NCBI RefSeq assembly: GCF_050436995.1
Contig: NC_134754.1
Coordinates: 2,907,001 to 2,971,000 of the forward strand
Reading direction: 5' to 3'
DNA from: Anticarsia gemmatalis
Lineage: Eukaryota; Arthropoda; Insecta; Lepidoptera; Erebidae
DNA length: 64,000 nucleotides
Shown in pieces: positions 12,174 to 24,267 of this stretch (its first letter is position 1; the number at the start of each line of letters is the position of its first letter). The position numbers were made by a program, and so were the translations under genes. The notes below the pieces were generated by a model. That model was not told the DNA's origin, did not search any database, and saw only the letters and a list, made by a program, of their open reading frames with translations.

Positions 12174-12606
12174 CTTCCTTAAATCTTCTCACGCAGGTAC
12201 AATATTTTTGTGCACTAAACGCTTCCTGCATTCCATATTCCACTTATCTATAAAAGTTGATGAGTAAACGTAATAAAATCCAAAAACTGTATGCAATACA
12301 ACATTAAAATCGCAACGATATCGGATTATCAACTGTATAGGTTATATTTTTGTTTACGATTTTGACATAAACTTGACAATTAATATTTGGCAGAATTTTT
12401 TTTCGGAATTTGTTAGGCAAAGGCACAAACCAAAAAGTCCTGTAATGACGTCATTTGAAGGGCAAGCAAGGTCAAACATATTTTTGCAAAAATACCAATG
12501 TATTAATAATATTTTTCATTAAAAATTAATATATAATGTTTAGGAGCACTATTCCTCGAAATGGTTTTTGATTTACAGCATTTAAAAAAAAGTGAACAAT
12601 CCCCAT

Positions 12607-14453
12607 TACTTGTCCCACTGCTTGGCAAATGTCGCTTGATGAGTAATTTCAGACCTTTTAGATGTTTATCAATTGTATTAGACAAAATTTTGCCATATTT
12701 AGTTAAATGAGTGTATGATCGATTATTGTATTGATGATTTGGTGGTTAGAACTATTGTAAGACAACAGTAACACAAAAAAACAGTGATCAAAATATGAAA
12801 TACGATAGACGGGCAACGGTTTTTTCACCCTCTTCGAGTCCGTGACTAGAGTCGTATAATCAAGTAAATCTGGTTAACCACCTCCTCGTGAACGTAATCA
12901 CAAAATAATCAAAAACTTTTTAACTTCATTTTAATTTTCTAGACACCCGTCTCTTTGTGAAAAAATGTGTAACTTGATTAAAACATACTACACCCAGTTA
13001 TGACTACATAAGTAAAAAACACAAGAATACATTTTTATATTTAACATAATTTCACGGTAAACAAACTTGGTTAAGAGCCAAAAATATGTTTTTATACTAT
13101 TAAAAGTGCTCAAAAACAAAAATGTATTTTGTTCATCATATAAGTGCGTCGCGGCAATAAAACTTCTACACGGTAATTATAGGACTAAACTACATTAAAA
13201 AAACAAAAAATCAAGTTTGGCCGCGGGTCGCCCAGGCTCCATAGTATTTTGCCCATTCTCCTTTCTTACTATCTGATATACCTCTTATTTTACAGCCTCA
13301 TTGCTGCTCTACTACACCTGCGCGATTTTAAAATTTACGTCAAGTACAAAAGAATTCTCAATTCGAAGCTTTTATATTTTTTATTAGCCATCTATGTTTC
13401 ACATTGCTGGGCAAAGACCTATATAATTGAAAGTATTAAAAAAACTTTAACAAGTACTGGCAATCAAGACACCACATAACAATTAATAGGACCCACAAAG
13501 GCAATTTCATTACATGATTCTCTTCAAATATCTTAATTTAATTGTAAAGTAACATTCTAACATTACTCTAGACGTTTGAACAAAGACCCAAGTGAGTTCT
13601 CAAAAGAAAAATTGTTAATAACGTGCTTTAAACGAGGCTTTTATGTGGTTAATTTTCTTTTTAAACGCTTAAAAAGAATGTATTAAGCACGAATGGCTGC
13701 ATTTATATGAATGTTAGTTTGTAGTGCTACCATAGACATGTTGATTTTTGTTCCGTTTTGAAATAGTTCGAATACGGTATATTTGATTTCGTTCGTGTAG
13801 CCAGTTTATCTTTAGATGTTTAAAGAAGCCTGCAAAGTTATGTTTGATTAGTCAAATTGGAATTTCAGGTCCCACTCATACCCCTGAAAAAAGAAAGTTC
13901 GTATAAAATATTTGACAATAAGTAAAAAAGTTCGAAAGCAAACCTTTTGAACTTTTCTCCTCATTGACAACAAAGAGGACTCTTTGACTAAAACCTACTC
14001 TAAAATTCTAAAAGCTAGTCCCTTATTAAAACATAAGCTGAAAAAACAGATGAACAAAAGAATCGGCTCACAAAGCCTAAGTCTCATCACATCAGAATTG
14101 CATAGTCGCATTATTCATTAGGGGACAAAGAAATACGAAATATTCGCTAAGCTCCTTATTTGTTGTTCTATAAAATGTATGACGGGAATTTAATGAAAAC
14201 ACTCAAGCAGTAGCCCCCTAATCTCCCTTTGTGAGGGATATTAAAAAATAAGTTTTCTTCTTTTTTGTGTGTTTAAATTGTACGTGGAAATTGCTGGCCG
14301 TTTGTAAAGCGTTTGAAATTTTAAAAGAGCTTCCCCGCTTTTTTGTTGCTGGATTACAATTGATGTGTCGTTTAAAATGGCTGTTGGTACAAGGAAAACA
14401 TTAAAATATATTGCTATTTTAATGATGGTATTAATTTTAAGTGATCATTTAGT
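12607..14453. other. Gene-free AT-rich sequence
   Basis: No gene or complete element recognised. The 76-codon frame at 13249-13479 is hydrophobic and unlike any family I know, and sits in AT-rich DNA; treated as chance. Confidence 0.5.
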
Positions 14454-15255
14454 CCGGTCAAATTAGACCAAAAAATCAGTAAACCCACGACAAATTCAGG
14501 GGAAGCTGAAAATTCTTAAAATTGTTTTAATTATAATTATAAACATTGTCTTAAAAGTCCCAACCGATCCCATGTAAGCGATCCCGTGTAAAAATTTTAG
14601 CGGGGTAATAAGGTCCAAAAAATGAGTTTTTCGCGATTTTCTTTAAAACGGAAACGTTCAGACAAATTAAGCTGTGGCACTTCAACGGACATGGTAATTG
14701 AGCAGTCTATGATGAAAGCTATGAAGACAGATGGAGGTATTGCTCGAGGAAGAAGCACAAAACAGAGTGTCATAAGTAAATGGGTTTATAGTATGCATGC
14801 AATGAATACAGTTTGTGAAAAATTAGAAGATCTGGCTAATGTTAGGATGGATACGACCGAGCAGCATGTTGATGCAAGTGATTCACGAGTAAAAAAAGAT
14901 GCTAAAGACTTACGAAAACTTTTGGAATGGTTCTCAATACATAATCCTTTTCCAGAGGTTTTGCATCGTTATATCTCAGAAGCGGTGGCTTTTGGGGAAA
15001 AAAATATTGATACCTTTTTTATAGGAAATTTCCTGATCTACAAATTATGTCGGGGTAATTTTGCGATAAAACTTACCGTTTTAAAGAAAATCGCGAAAAA
15101 CTCATTTTTTGGACCTTATTACCCCGCTAAAATTTTTTCCTTACATGGGATCGGTTGGGACTTTTAAGACAGTGTTTATAATTATAATTTAAACAATTTT
15201 AAGAATTTTCAGCTTTCCCTGAATTTGTCGTGGGTCAAATGTCTAAATTGACCGG
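14454..15255. mobile_element. 0.8 kb element with ~200 bp terminal inverted repeats
   Basis: The left end (14454-about 14651) begins CCGGTCAAATTAGACC, and the right end (about 15072-15255) is its reverse complement at high identity over roughly 190-200 bases, apart from a small gap near 14585-14600. AGT flanks both sides (14451-14453, 15256-15258), suggesting a 3-bp target duplication. Internal motifs shared by both ends include 'aaaagtcccaaccgatccca' and 'gcggggtaataaggtcc'. Three-base duplications suggest a PIF/Harbinger- or Zator-like superfamily, but no transposase is present to decide. The centre holds a captured ORF. Confidence 0.8.
14622..15167 (+). CDS. Chimeric ORF of a TIR element, captured 'TSEQH/NPF' protein fragment
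   Basis: One uninterrupted 181-codon frame. Its first ~11 residues (MSFSRFSLKRK) are translated from the left inverted repeat and its last ~40 from the right one, so both ends of the protein come from transposon DNA. The central ~120 residues contain IARGRSTKQSVISKWVYSM, then DTTEQHVDASDSRVKKDAKD and LLEWFSIHNPF. From memory this pattern (ARGR, T.EQH.D...R...D..D...LL.W...NPF) is shared with many uncharacterised animal proteins of unknown function associated with repeated DNA. An intact frame across ~360 bases of non-TIR sequence suggests recent capture. Whether it is translated is unknown. Confidence 0.5.
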   Translation: MSFSRFSLKRKRSDKLSCGTSTDMVIEQSMMKAMKTDGGIARGRSTKQSVISKWVYSMHAMNTVCEKLEDLANVRMDTTEQHVDASDSRVKKDAKDLRKLLEWFSIHNPFPEVLHRYISEAVAFGEKNIDTFFIGNFLIYKLCRGNFAIKLTVLKKIAKNSFFGPYYPAKIFSLHGIGWDF

Positions 15256-15258
15256 AGT

Positions 15259-18200
15259 AATTTGCGTCTTTTTGCTATGACAAGTATCTTTATAAACTGC
15301 CGAACGAAGCGAATGAAAAGTTATATTTTTTATCTGTTTTTACAAAGTCATACTCCGTCAAGTGTCTCAAATACGTCAGACGAGGTCAGCCACAAAATTA
15401 ATGAAAAAGTACACTTTTCAATTTGAACATAAGTAATCTCAGAGGTCAAAATAAAGTTAATTCATTTGTCAAAGAAAACTCGCAACAACAGAAAAACAAT
15501 CTTGACACTTTAATTCTGTGTTTTACAATTTGTCAAACTTTACTTTTGTATAACAAAAACAAAATACGTTATAAAATTTAAGGCTTTTCGAGTCCAACAC
15601 TTTGTCCAAGTTGTAAACGAATTTTCCTTACACAAAAGAGTTTTTATTCATGTTTTCTTAGAAAATTATCCGCCTAGAAACTGAAGACCATACGAGATTT
15701 GAATTTAGAAAACATACTTTATACGAAAGTCTATTACTGAACGTAACTTCAAAGCGCGCTCTCATATATTAATTTTTCATCTGGTAACATCGTCGGCGAG
15801 GTTAACGACTTGCTGAATTCTGCAATCTAATCGACTTCAACGCCATTAAAATTTGCTTTTTATGTTTTTATTGTGAATATCATGTATTATACAAATTAAC
15901 TTGTCATAATAAAAAAGACACATGATAATGGTTTTCGCTACCACTATTTTTTATTTTAAGATTATTATGAATACTTGTATTTTTTGCGGTTAAATTCCAA
16001 AATTGGTTTCCAAGCTTTCTAACTCTATAATCATGTCAGCTACTAACATCATCGAGTATTTTTCATTGTCATCAACATAAAAAAAATCATTAAACAGGTT
16101 AAAATAAGCTGTGACTAAAGTCATAAAATAATGATAAGTATAGAAATGTTTAATTTTTGAAAACAAAGCCTCACATTCATTTTACTTAGTAACGAATTAC
16201 ATCGCAGATAATAACACCTTATTACACTCGAACGTGCATAAATTCCATTCGAATTGCACTTTAAAATAGATCAAAAGACTTTTTAACGAGCTACGTAATA
16301 AAATCGTAATAAAACTCTTACTAACATCTTTCTCAAAGATTTACGCCGAGATCGAGATGAAGCCTTACAAGATTAAGACGAATACATATTAGAACATTTA
16401 CATGTAACAGAACACCAACATTACTGTGAGTTCAATAACTACTTTGTTAAGGATACGAGTAATCTCCTTACTTGACAACTTGCAAATATTGTCATGAAGA
16501 TGTCTAAAAGCTTCACGTTTTGTTTCGTATCGGTAAATTAATTGATTTGCTACAATAGCTAAAAGTATGACTATAGGTCAGAACGAATTAATCACTTCAA
16601 ATTACGCTACCAACAATGTTCGTTACTTCTAAGTGCTAACCGTAAACGTAGAAGGCTGAGTTTATATTATGCACTAAGTTTTTGCACAAGTTAGCATATA
16701 CCTGGACGTCTCATAAAATCTTTGTCAAGCACATAAAAACATAGTGCCAGAACGGTACCTATATTACAAAAAAATGTCCTAATATACCATCACCTTTACC
16801 TAAGTATTCCAACAAGTGTAGATTTGTACGTAAATAAGATTTTCTTACCAAATTAGATTTTAGTGTTGAAAAATTTATGAACATCTGAGCTGTCCCGATT
16901 TACAAGTTCGTGCGAAGTCTGAAAATTTGTGAGAATTGAGATAAAAGTAGCGATAGTAGTGTAGAATTAAATTAAACCTATTTTAAATGTTCATGTATTA
17001 AATTCATGCGAATAAATTCTGAAATATATGATTTAAGAGGCTCCTTTCTTGGGAACATTAATGCGATAATTGTTCGGCAAAAATATTTTCTAACTGAAAT
17101 AGATGAACACGATTTCAGACGATTTCAACTACATACCAATTAAAATTATATAGTAAATAAAAAAATATAGTAGGTATAATACAGTATAAAAATATATAGT
17201 ACAGATTTTACATGATACTTTTCATGAAGAATATACCAACAACATACCTAATAACGTACATAATTTGTTCTATCGAAAACGTCGTAAAAACATAAATCGA
17301 TATCACATCAGCTTCTTTTAAAAAAACATCCAATAATCAGCAACTGACAAACCTATTACACCGCGAGGTATAAGGAAAACTTCCGGATCAAAAAACATGG
17401 CGGAACTCTCTTTACAACAACGTAATGTATATCTTATGACGTCATAAAGCAAGTAATAAATAAATTAAAGTTTGTTGTACAATAAGTTGGCGGTTACTTT
17501 TTAATAAAGCCGCAAACTGAGGGGAAGTAAGGGTAGCTTGTATATATAAATCCGTAAAGTTGCGCCCTTACGAGACGTACCACCCTCGAACGCTGAAACT
17601 ACGGGACCACTACTACTGGAAACCTTATGGTTAGCTGAAAAGCCTTTTTATTCATTTGTTCGAGTTGCATTGTCTATATAATAATAAATTTATTAAATAA
17701 AAATTCTGTTATGTGACTGACTAATAAAACGGAGGATATGACATAAATAACGAATCACTTACTTTCGTTAGACGCCTGAACTAGCCATAACATTTGTAAT
17801 ACATGGTTACATTTAAGTTTATAGTATGTAACTGAAATCTTCCAACTACAATTCTACTCAAACTACTTCCAATTTTACCAAGCCAGGAAACTGTACAAAA
17901 GTATTAAAACTTGTGCTTAATAAGCTAGAAATTATTATTCATCTGTTTCTAATATGCAGTGAAATGATACCATTAGCCGACTATCCCTTGCTATGAAACA
18001 CGTAAACATGAAACATTGAGAACCGACTAAGTTTGAAGTTAGAGCTCAATAATGTATGCGGTTGAAACTATCAGTTCCATAGCTATTGACGGTTGCAAAC
18101 TTTCAGCAATATTAGTAGCAATCGCATTAACTGAGTATAAACTTGAAGTGGCTATGTGTATCATTATGTAGATGAGTGTAGCAAAGGAGCGGTCGGGTTG

Positions 18201-21200
18201 AAGATGTCCGTATGATGTTTTACTGTACCATGTTATTTATGTCTCGCAAAAGTTTATTAGTCACAATTAATAAAATGTATACTTGAAAGAAACTACAACT
18301 TATAACAAGATAAAAACTACTAACTTCCTTTTCTATCAAAATAATCTTATGATATGAACTGAGAATAATTTATAGTTCTCTGCATTTAAAGGTTTTTATG
18401 CTAATGCTCTGCTATAATGAGAATCACATCTTCAGCATTTCGAACCTCACTTCAATGAATATCTGAATTGTGGCATATTATTTTTAGCAAAAAAAGCATG
18501 CGAGTGTAAGCTCGTGGTAGGGGCAATGTCAAAAGCAGAAGAGGCCTAATTGTGCGTCTAAAAAGTGTACACGCGGTCGGACATGCTGTATATGGCGCAA
18601 CTCCTTTTGATGTGCCGCGGTCAACGACCCCGCAAAGACTTTTTATGTTTGCAGCTCATATTTTTATGTTTCAGTGTATTTAATGTCTGCGACTGATAAG
18701 CAAGGGTGGAAGGGGACGTTTGGGAACCTTTGAAGGCGTACAAAGAACGTTCCGGAAAGGAATATGTCTGGACTTATGTTGTGTAATAGTCTAGTCTGAC
18801 AACTCATGTACGAGGAGGTTTATATTATGAATTCAAACAAATACCTAGCTTTGCCAGTGAGGTGAGTACCTTTGAGTAGACCAATGATGCGAAACAATAT
18901 CATTTGATTTATTAAACCACGTTTCACAATTTAAAAAAATACATTTGGTAAAAAAAGGAGAAACTATGCCATTTCCTACTATTACGTAATAGTATAACTA
19001 AAATTATCAACAAAGCACAATAAAAATAAACTCCATTATCTATTACGTAAGGACCAAAACTAATAACTAGTTTAAACTACATCAAACAAGACCTAAAGTT
19101 GAAGCGTAAACCAAAATAATTGAAGATAGCTTAGGACTAAAACTACCCGTATAAGTTCCAACAATCACACGTTAGGTTACACTCGGAGCCGACCCTAACT
19201 CCCTAGGGAGTTGAGACGATTTTAAACGGAGACACGTTGATGAAATACAGAAGGTTTTCAGAGATATAATATATTTTATAGAAGTGCCGCTGTAGTTCTT
19301 TTAGAGTGCTGTAGCTCAATAGTTTATGTTATGAGGTAGTTCCTAGTATAAACTCGTCCGTAACCACTGACTGTGTAAGTCGTAGGGTCGTTTCTCACAT
19401 GAAATTAATTATATTTATATTTTTATGAATAATTAATTAGTATAAATATTCCATCTGTTTGTATATGAAATCACTTGTAAATCTTCCGTGACACAAGATC
19501 AATTCTTAATGCAAAAGTGGTAGGAAGGAGTTACTATTGATTTAAAAATTGACAATTCAACGCAACGATGTGGAATTTCAATGATAAATATAATGCAACT
19601 TTGTTTTTTATTGATGTCCTATCATACAAGTAAGACTACGGGTATGACATTCCAAACAAAATATACCATTATAATTTCCTTGTAGTTTTAATCCTTATAC
19701 CCTTCAGGGTGAAAACATAAAATATCTTCTTTATCAAATGTTTCAATAACCTTCTCGGAGCCAACAAACATTTTATACAGAAATCATAAATATACATTTA
19801 ATAATATAGATCCCCGTGCCACACCTAATAGATCTAAACACAAGACGATATATCCCAATTCCAGTAACATGTCATTCAAGTGACAATCAGCTTCAGGCGA
19901 TGAGTACATCTGTGATAAACATTAGCGAGAACTTACTGGGAATTACATACAAACAGTATTATGTACAAACCATGTTACAGTATATTGTATATTATGTTTC
20001 TAAATAACGAAATTTCTCGTAAATAAGGTGCGATCAGGTACAACTTGTTATTTGGAAACAATAATTATTCACAAGAAATCTATATTCATACTCTATCTTC
20101 ATTCAATAACAATCTTTAAAGTTGATCATGTATATATTGTACATCAACTTATAATGTGCGCGAACACATTGAAGGTTGATAGGTATTTGCCTAAGTACAT
20201 AAAACTATTCTATAATAACTATAAATTGATAACGTATCATTAAGCTTGTCGTCACATAGCAAGGCTACAGAAACGTTACCGGCATAGTCATTATAAAATG
20301 TGAGTATCAGTCACCTATACATACCTTTACTATATATTATATAACAGTTTGTTTCCAAAAAAGTGCTTCCTAAAGTACGTCATCTACAAACACGTGAACA
20401 CAAAAGTCCAGCATAAAAATCAACAAGGAAAACCAAACATTTATGTGCAATACAACTCATAACACCTACTTTACGACGTCAAAATAAAACAAAGTAATAC
20501 CAAATCCGTAAATACACGGATCTGTGAGGAGGATGGGGAAAAACGTATGATAACAATTTCCAATTTCAAACACTCCCGAACCGATGGCTCAAGTTCTCAT
20601 GCCTTCGTAAGTAGGTTTCCTCCAAAACTCTATTGAAAAAATGTACTATCAATATATACGTGGATCATTTCGATGTATCGTGCTATCAACTTTTACGATT
20701 TTATTTGCAAAAGGCTCGTGTAATTTCACATTATCGTGGTCCAAATCTTTTCCGAGAGGTTTTATGCGTCCGCGTATGTCAAATTGTAAAATTCAAATGA
20801 AGCATTCACGCCCCGTGATACGATATTCTGTATTACATGTAGGTACATGTGTGTAGGTATTTGTACGTAATAATGCGGTATTTAGACCGCAAATCAAATT
20901 GTTTCAACGCTGAGTGGGAAATAACATAATGTCTCAATATTCAACATATATACACCTCGTCCAAATTACTTATTATTAACCGACTTCTAATATAAAACGT
21001 AGACCTACTATTTATTCGATACGATATGATTAGTTATAAATAGAATAATCCTGTGGATATGAGGAGTTACTTTTAGTACAAAAAATATCAAGTTCAAGCT
21101 ATCCTATATATAATTTTTGAAAATAGTATTTTTCATCAGTGGCTCTAGTTGCAAAATTAGCCCTTTTGTACTCTAGGACTTAAATATTAAAAGCAAAACC

Positions 21201-24090
21201 AATACACAAGACTAAAAGCTAGAACGAAACCTATTTAACTTCAGTGAACAAAGCTGAACGGGAGCTAGAATTAAGCTTTCTCTGAGTTGTTCTAGAAATC
21301 TAGAACAAATACAATTTGCTTTTCATTCTGCTCTAAATTCAAGATAAATGCGGCTTTATTTGTGTTTGGCTTATCTTAATACAAGGTTTGCGTTGCGATG
21401 AATAATATTTTATATTTCTCTACAAAATAATTTCGTAGGTGATATTTTCTTTTTTGATCTACGTTGGGGAGGATTTACGTTTCCATTTGAAGTAATCAAC
21501 ACCAAATAAAGCAGTTTTTGCAAAATACTTAACTTTACATAGTCTTCAAATGACGCGTGCGAACATTTTGATATCATGGCTTATAAAGTCATGAATAATA
21601 TTAAGGTTTAATAGTTTTACAAAGTTGCGTGCAAAATACCTTTACAGATAATTTTACACTACAACTAAGTACTACTATAGCTACTATAGTTTAAAAAAAA
21701 ATACTTGTTAGTGAACATAATAATACTAAAATCAATACAACCAAGAAAAAATACAAATCATTCCATAATTATTTTGAAAGAAATACCTTCTAATCCACCG
21801 GCACATTACTACACCATCTTATAATCCAAGCACAAAACATAATACCCGAAAGAAAAACACCTTTACGCCAAAATTTTATTATTCTACGGGAGCAAATTAA
21901 AATTTTCCGAACGACTAAATTATAAAGCGGCATATTCGAACGTTTAGAGTAAAACAATACAGGAAGGTACGTTTATCTGGGTGATATAGGCTCCCTCCGT
22001 GTTCAAGGGATTTCGCTAAGCTGCCTTAAGCAACGTACGCCCAATCTAGGGAGATCGGCGAGGGACGAGCGACGCTAAATTCGGGCGTGTAACGGGAAAT
22101 GTGAATGGTGTTTAATTTTTCGTTTGTTTTCTGGTGTTTTGGGTATAGAAATTTGTAAAAATATGGCAGTTATTCTTCTAAATACATTATTCTTAAAGTA
22201 TTTGCTGTTTTTCGTGGCTGATTTTATCGTTGTTGACTGTCACAAAAAGGCATGCACTCTAAAGTGGTAAAATGCCACGACTCTTACTTCTAACTAATAT
22301 TGAAATTACAAAAGTTTGTTTCTCAGTCACGCCAAATGACAAGAAATTTTGTTAAAATCTAGTACTTACACAGATAACTTATTAATGAGAAGACCCGGGA
22401 AATCTTTTGATGCAGACATAGTCATCTGTGTGTCAAAATCAAGCTAGATAACAAATAAGACAAACTAATAACTCCAAATAAGAAAATATTGTCTATCCTT
22501 TTATCTTACAAGCAATAATGATTTACCGTATTTAACGGAGATGATTTAGTAAAGAAAAGGTCGTAATATTTGGATGAAGCTAACCCCTGCTGCTTTCATC
22601 CCTTTGCAGGTAAAGCAAATATTATATACAGGGTGCAGTTTTATTACCAGACATACCGCCGCGGTTCCGCCTGCGATAAAATGCCTTTAACCCCAGTTTT
22701 ACTTTGGCAATTTCGGTTAAACTTATTTTAATATTTAAGTTGAAAAACGCTTGTTAGAATACGGCAGTTTTGTTATATTACTTTAATATTATGTATTATA
22801 TTTGTATATTATTAATGTATAAAAAAACGAGTATTGTTATCAATATAATGTGCTACAATAGCCACAGATTACATAAAACCACTTTAAAACATTTCCATGA
22901 AATAAGTCACTCTTCAAACACTGAAACACTAAGTCGAAAAAATGGGTCGAAATAAGCCGATAATAATACCAAACCAAAAGCTTCAAAACTACAAATATTC
23001 TAATTTAAAAGAATTTTTAACTCCTCAATAATTCATTAACACCCTATAAACTTCAACGAACATAGCTAATTGTTTGTCAGTACCAAACGCATAATATTTT
23101 CCTTCGGATCAAAGACATGTCAGTCGGCTTATATAAAGAAGTCTCCCTATTATTATACTTATGTTATTACACCCCTTCTTCCTAAGGCACTCCAAAGTTA
23201 TTTTTCAATTTGTATTGGAGATTATTCATTGAAGTAGAATATGTAAGAAATTTACCTATTGCATGTAATTTGGTTGCTTTTGAATTTTGATGTTTATACA
23301 GAGGTGAAGGAAATGTACTAAAAGTTCTCAATCAGTATGCATAATATAATATAATAAAACACGTATTTTTTATTTTTACATTAATACAAATGTTAAAGTA
23401 AAGCATAATATTTGTGTCGGTTTTTGACCAAATGAATCTTTAATTCTGTTTTTTCCTATTTTTTTTTTTTGTATAAAGAAGTTGTATCTGAACTGAAATT
23501 TAAACTGTGAATGACACGAATATTGAAATTGGTCATTGAACCTTCGGCCTTTTAACGCAGTATCAACTGAGTAGGGAGAACTTTAACCGCTGCATTAAAA
23601 AAAGAACATTGGTCAGTCTCAAGGCCAAAAAAACAAGGTGAGTGCTAACTGAATCGATCGAAATTTTCATTAAAAGTTTCTACGAATTGCATCTTCAGAG
23701 AAAGAATTAAACCAATGTTTAGGTCGTTTAAACCTTTATAACTCATGCGATGTACTAAAGGTGCAAAATCAAGCAGTAAGAAAATCTGCCAAACAAAGCG
23801 AGATCTGTTCCAAATTCTCTAGCGTAGTATAAAACATTCATTAACGTAAGCCATGGAGGAACGTATGTAAATCGTACAGACGTCCAACTTGGCCTATGCA
23901 AGTTGTATGACAGTCGGCGACGTCGCACGTTGCATACTAACGAGTGTACTCGCTTTTACTTCACATTGTTATATGGATTGAGTAAACCTAAAAACTAGAT
24001 AACTATATTGTAACACGGTGCTAACTTTTACTTGAAGCGTTTGTTCGAAGCACACGGAAAACAATTGAGATTGGTTGTCTTAACCTGTGC
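15259..24090. other. Gene-free sequence, 8.8 kb
   Basis: No gene supported on either strand; all open frames are short and unlike known families. It holds three GC-richer unique patches (about 17330-17610, 18500-18640, 22000-22110), a 22-base palindrome (21287-21308) and, at 22625-22690, a 'tatatacagggtgcag' phrase that resembles a retroelement terminus. Otherwise AT-rich unique DNA. Confidence 0.5.
21287..21308. promoter_or_regulatory. Perfect palindrome with TTCTAGAA core
   Basis: TTGTTCTAGA, spacer AA, TCTAGAACAA: ten perfect pairs. The left half contains TTCTAGAA, which fits the TTCnnGAA pair of a heat-shock element, but the third unit is imperfect and no gene lies nearby. A protein-binding dyad is one reading; chance or an old transposon end is another. 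Confidence 0.3.
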
Positions 24091-24267
24091 CTCGATTCTC
24101 TACCACTATCGACTACCGACAACCGAACTATCATCAAGAAATTTTGTATGAAAATCTGATCAGCGCCTCTGACGTGTGTCATAGGAAACATTTTGGCAAT
24201 ACATTCTAAATGTCAAAATTTCGATAGCTAGCCGGTTGTCGATAGTCGATAGTGGTAGAGAATCGAG
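24091..24267. mobile_element. Intact miniature element of family B
   Basis: The best copy of the family in this window. Left end 'ctcgattctctaccactatc' and right end 'gatagtggtagagaatcgag' are perfect reverse complements; the inverted ends extend to about 35 bases, through 'gactaccgacaacc'. About 177 bases, no ORF, so non-autonomous. Internal marker words are 'gaaaatctgatcagcgcctc' and 'ttggcaatacattctaaatg'. The whole unit folds back on itself. No convincing target duplication seen. Confidence 0.8.

Larger units (their letters stand above)
11439..12606. mobile_element. 1.2 kb TIR element carrying transposon-gene fragments
   Basis: The ends are inverted repeats of about 25 bases beginning ATGGGGATTGTTCA and running into a T-run. 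TA flanks both ends (11437-11438 and 12607-12608). The interior carries a short open frame on the plus strand (11774-11911) and an unrelated coding-like segment on the minus strand (12036-12173), but no intact transposase. It looks like a deletion derivative of a larger element. TIRs and TA flanks are direct observations; the superfamily is not determined. Confidence 0.7.

Noticed and set aside
13249..13479. 76-codon frame with hydrophobic N-terminus, possible small membrane protein
   Set aside because: Hydrophobicity follows from T-rich DNA; no family match and no conserved neighbour.
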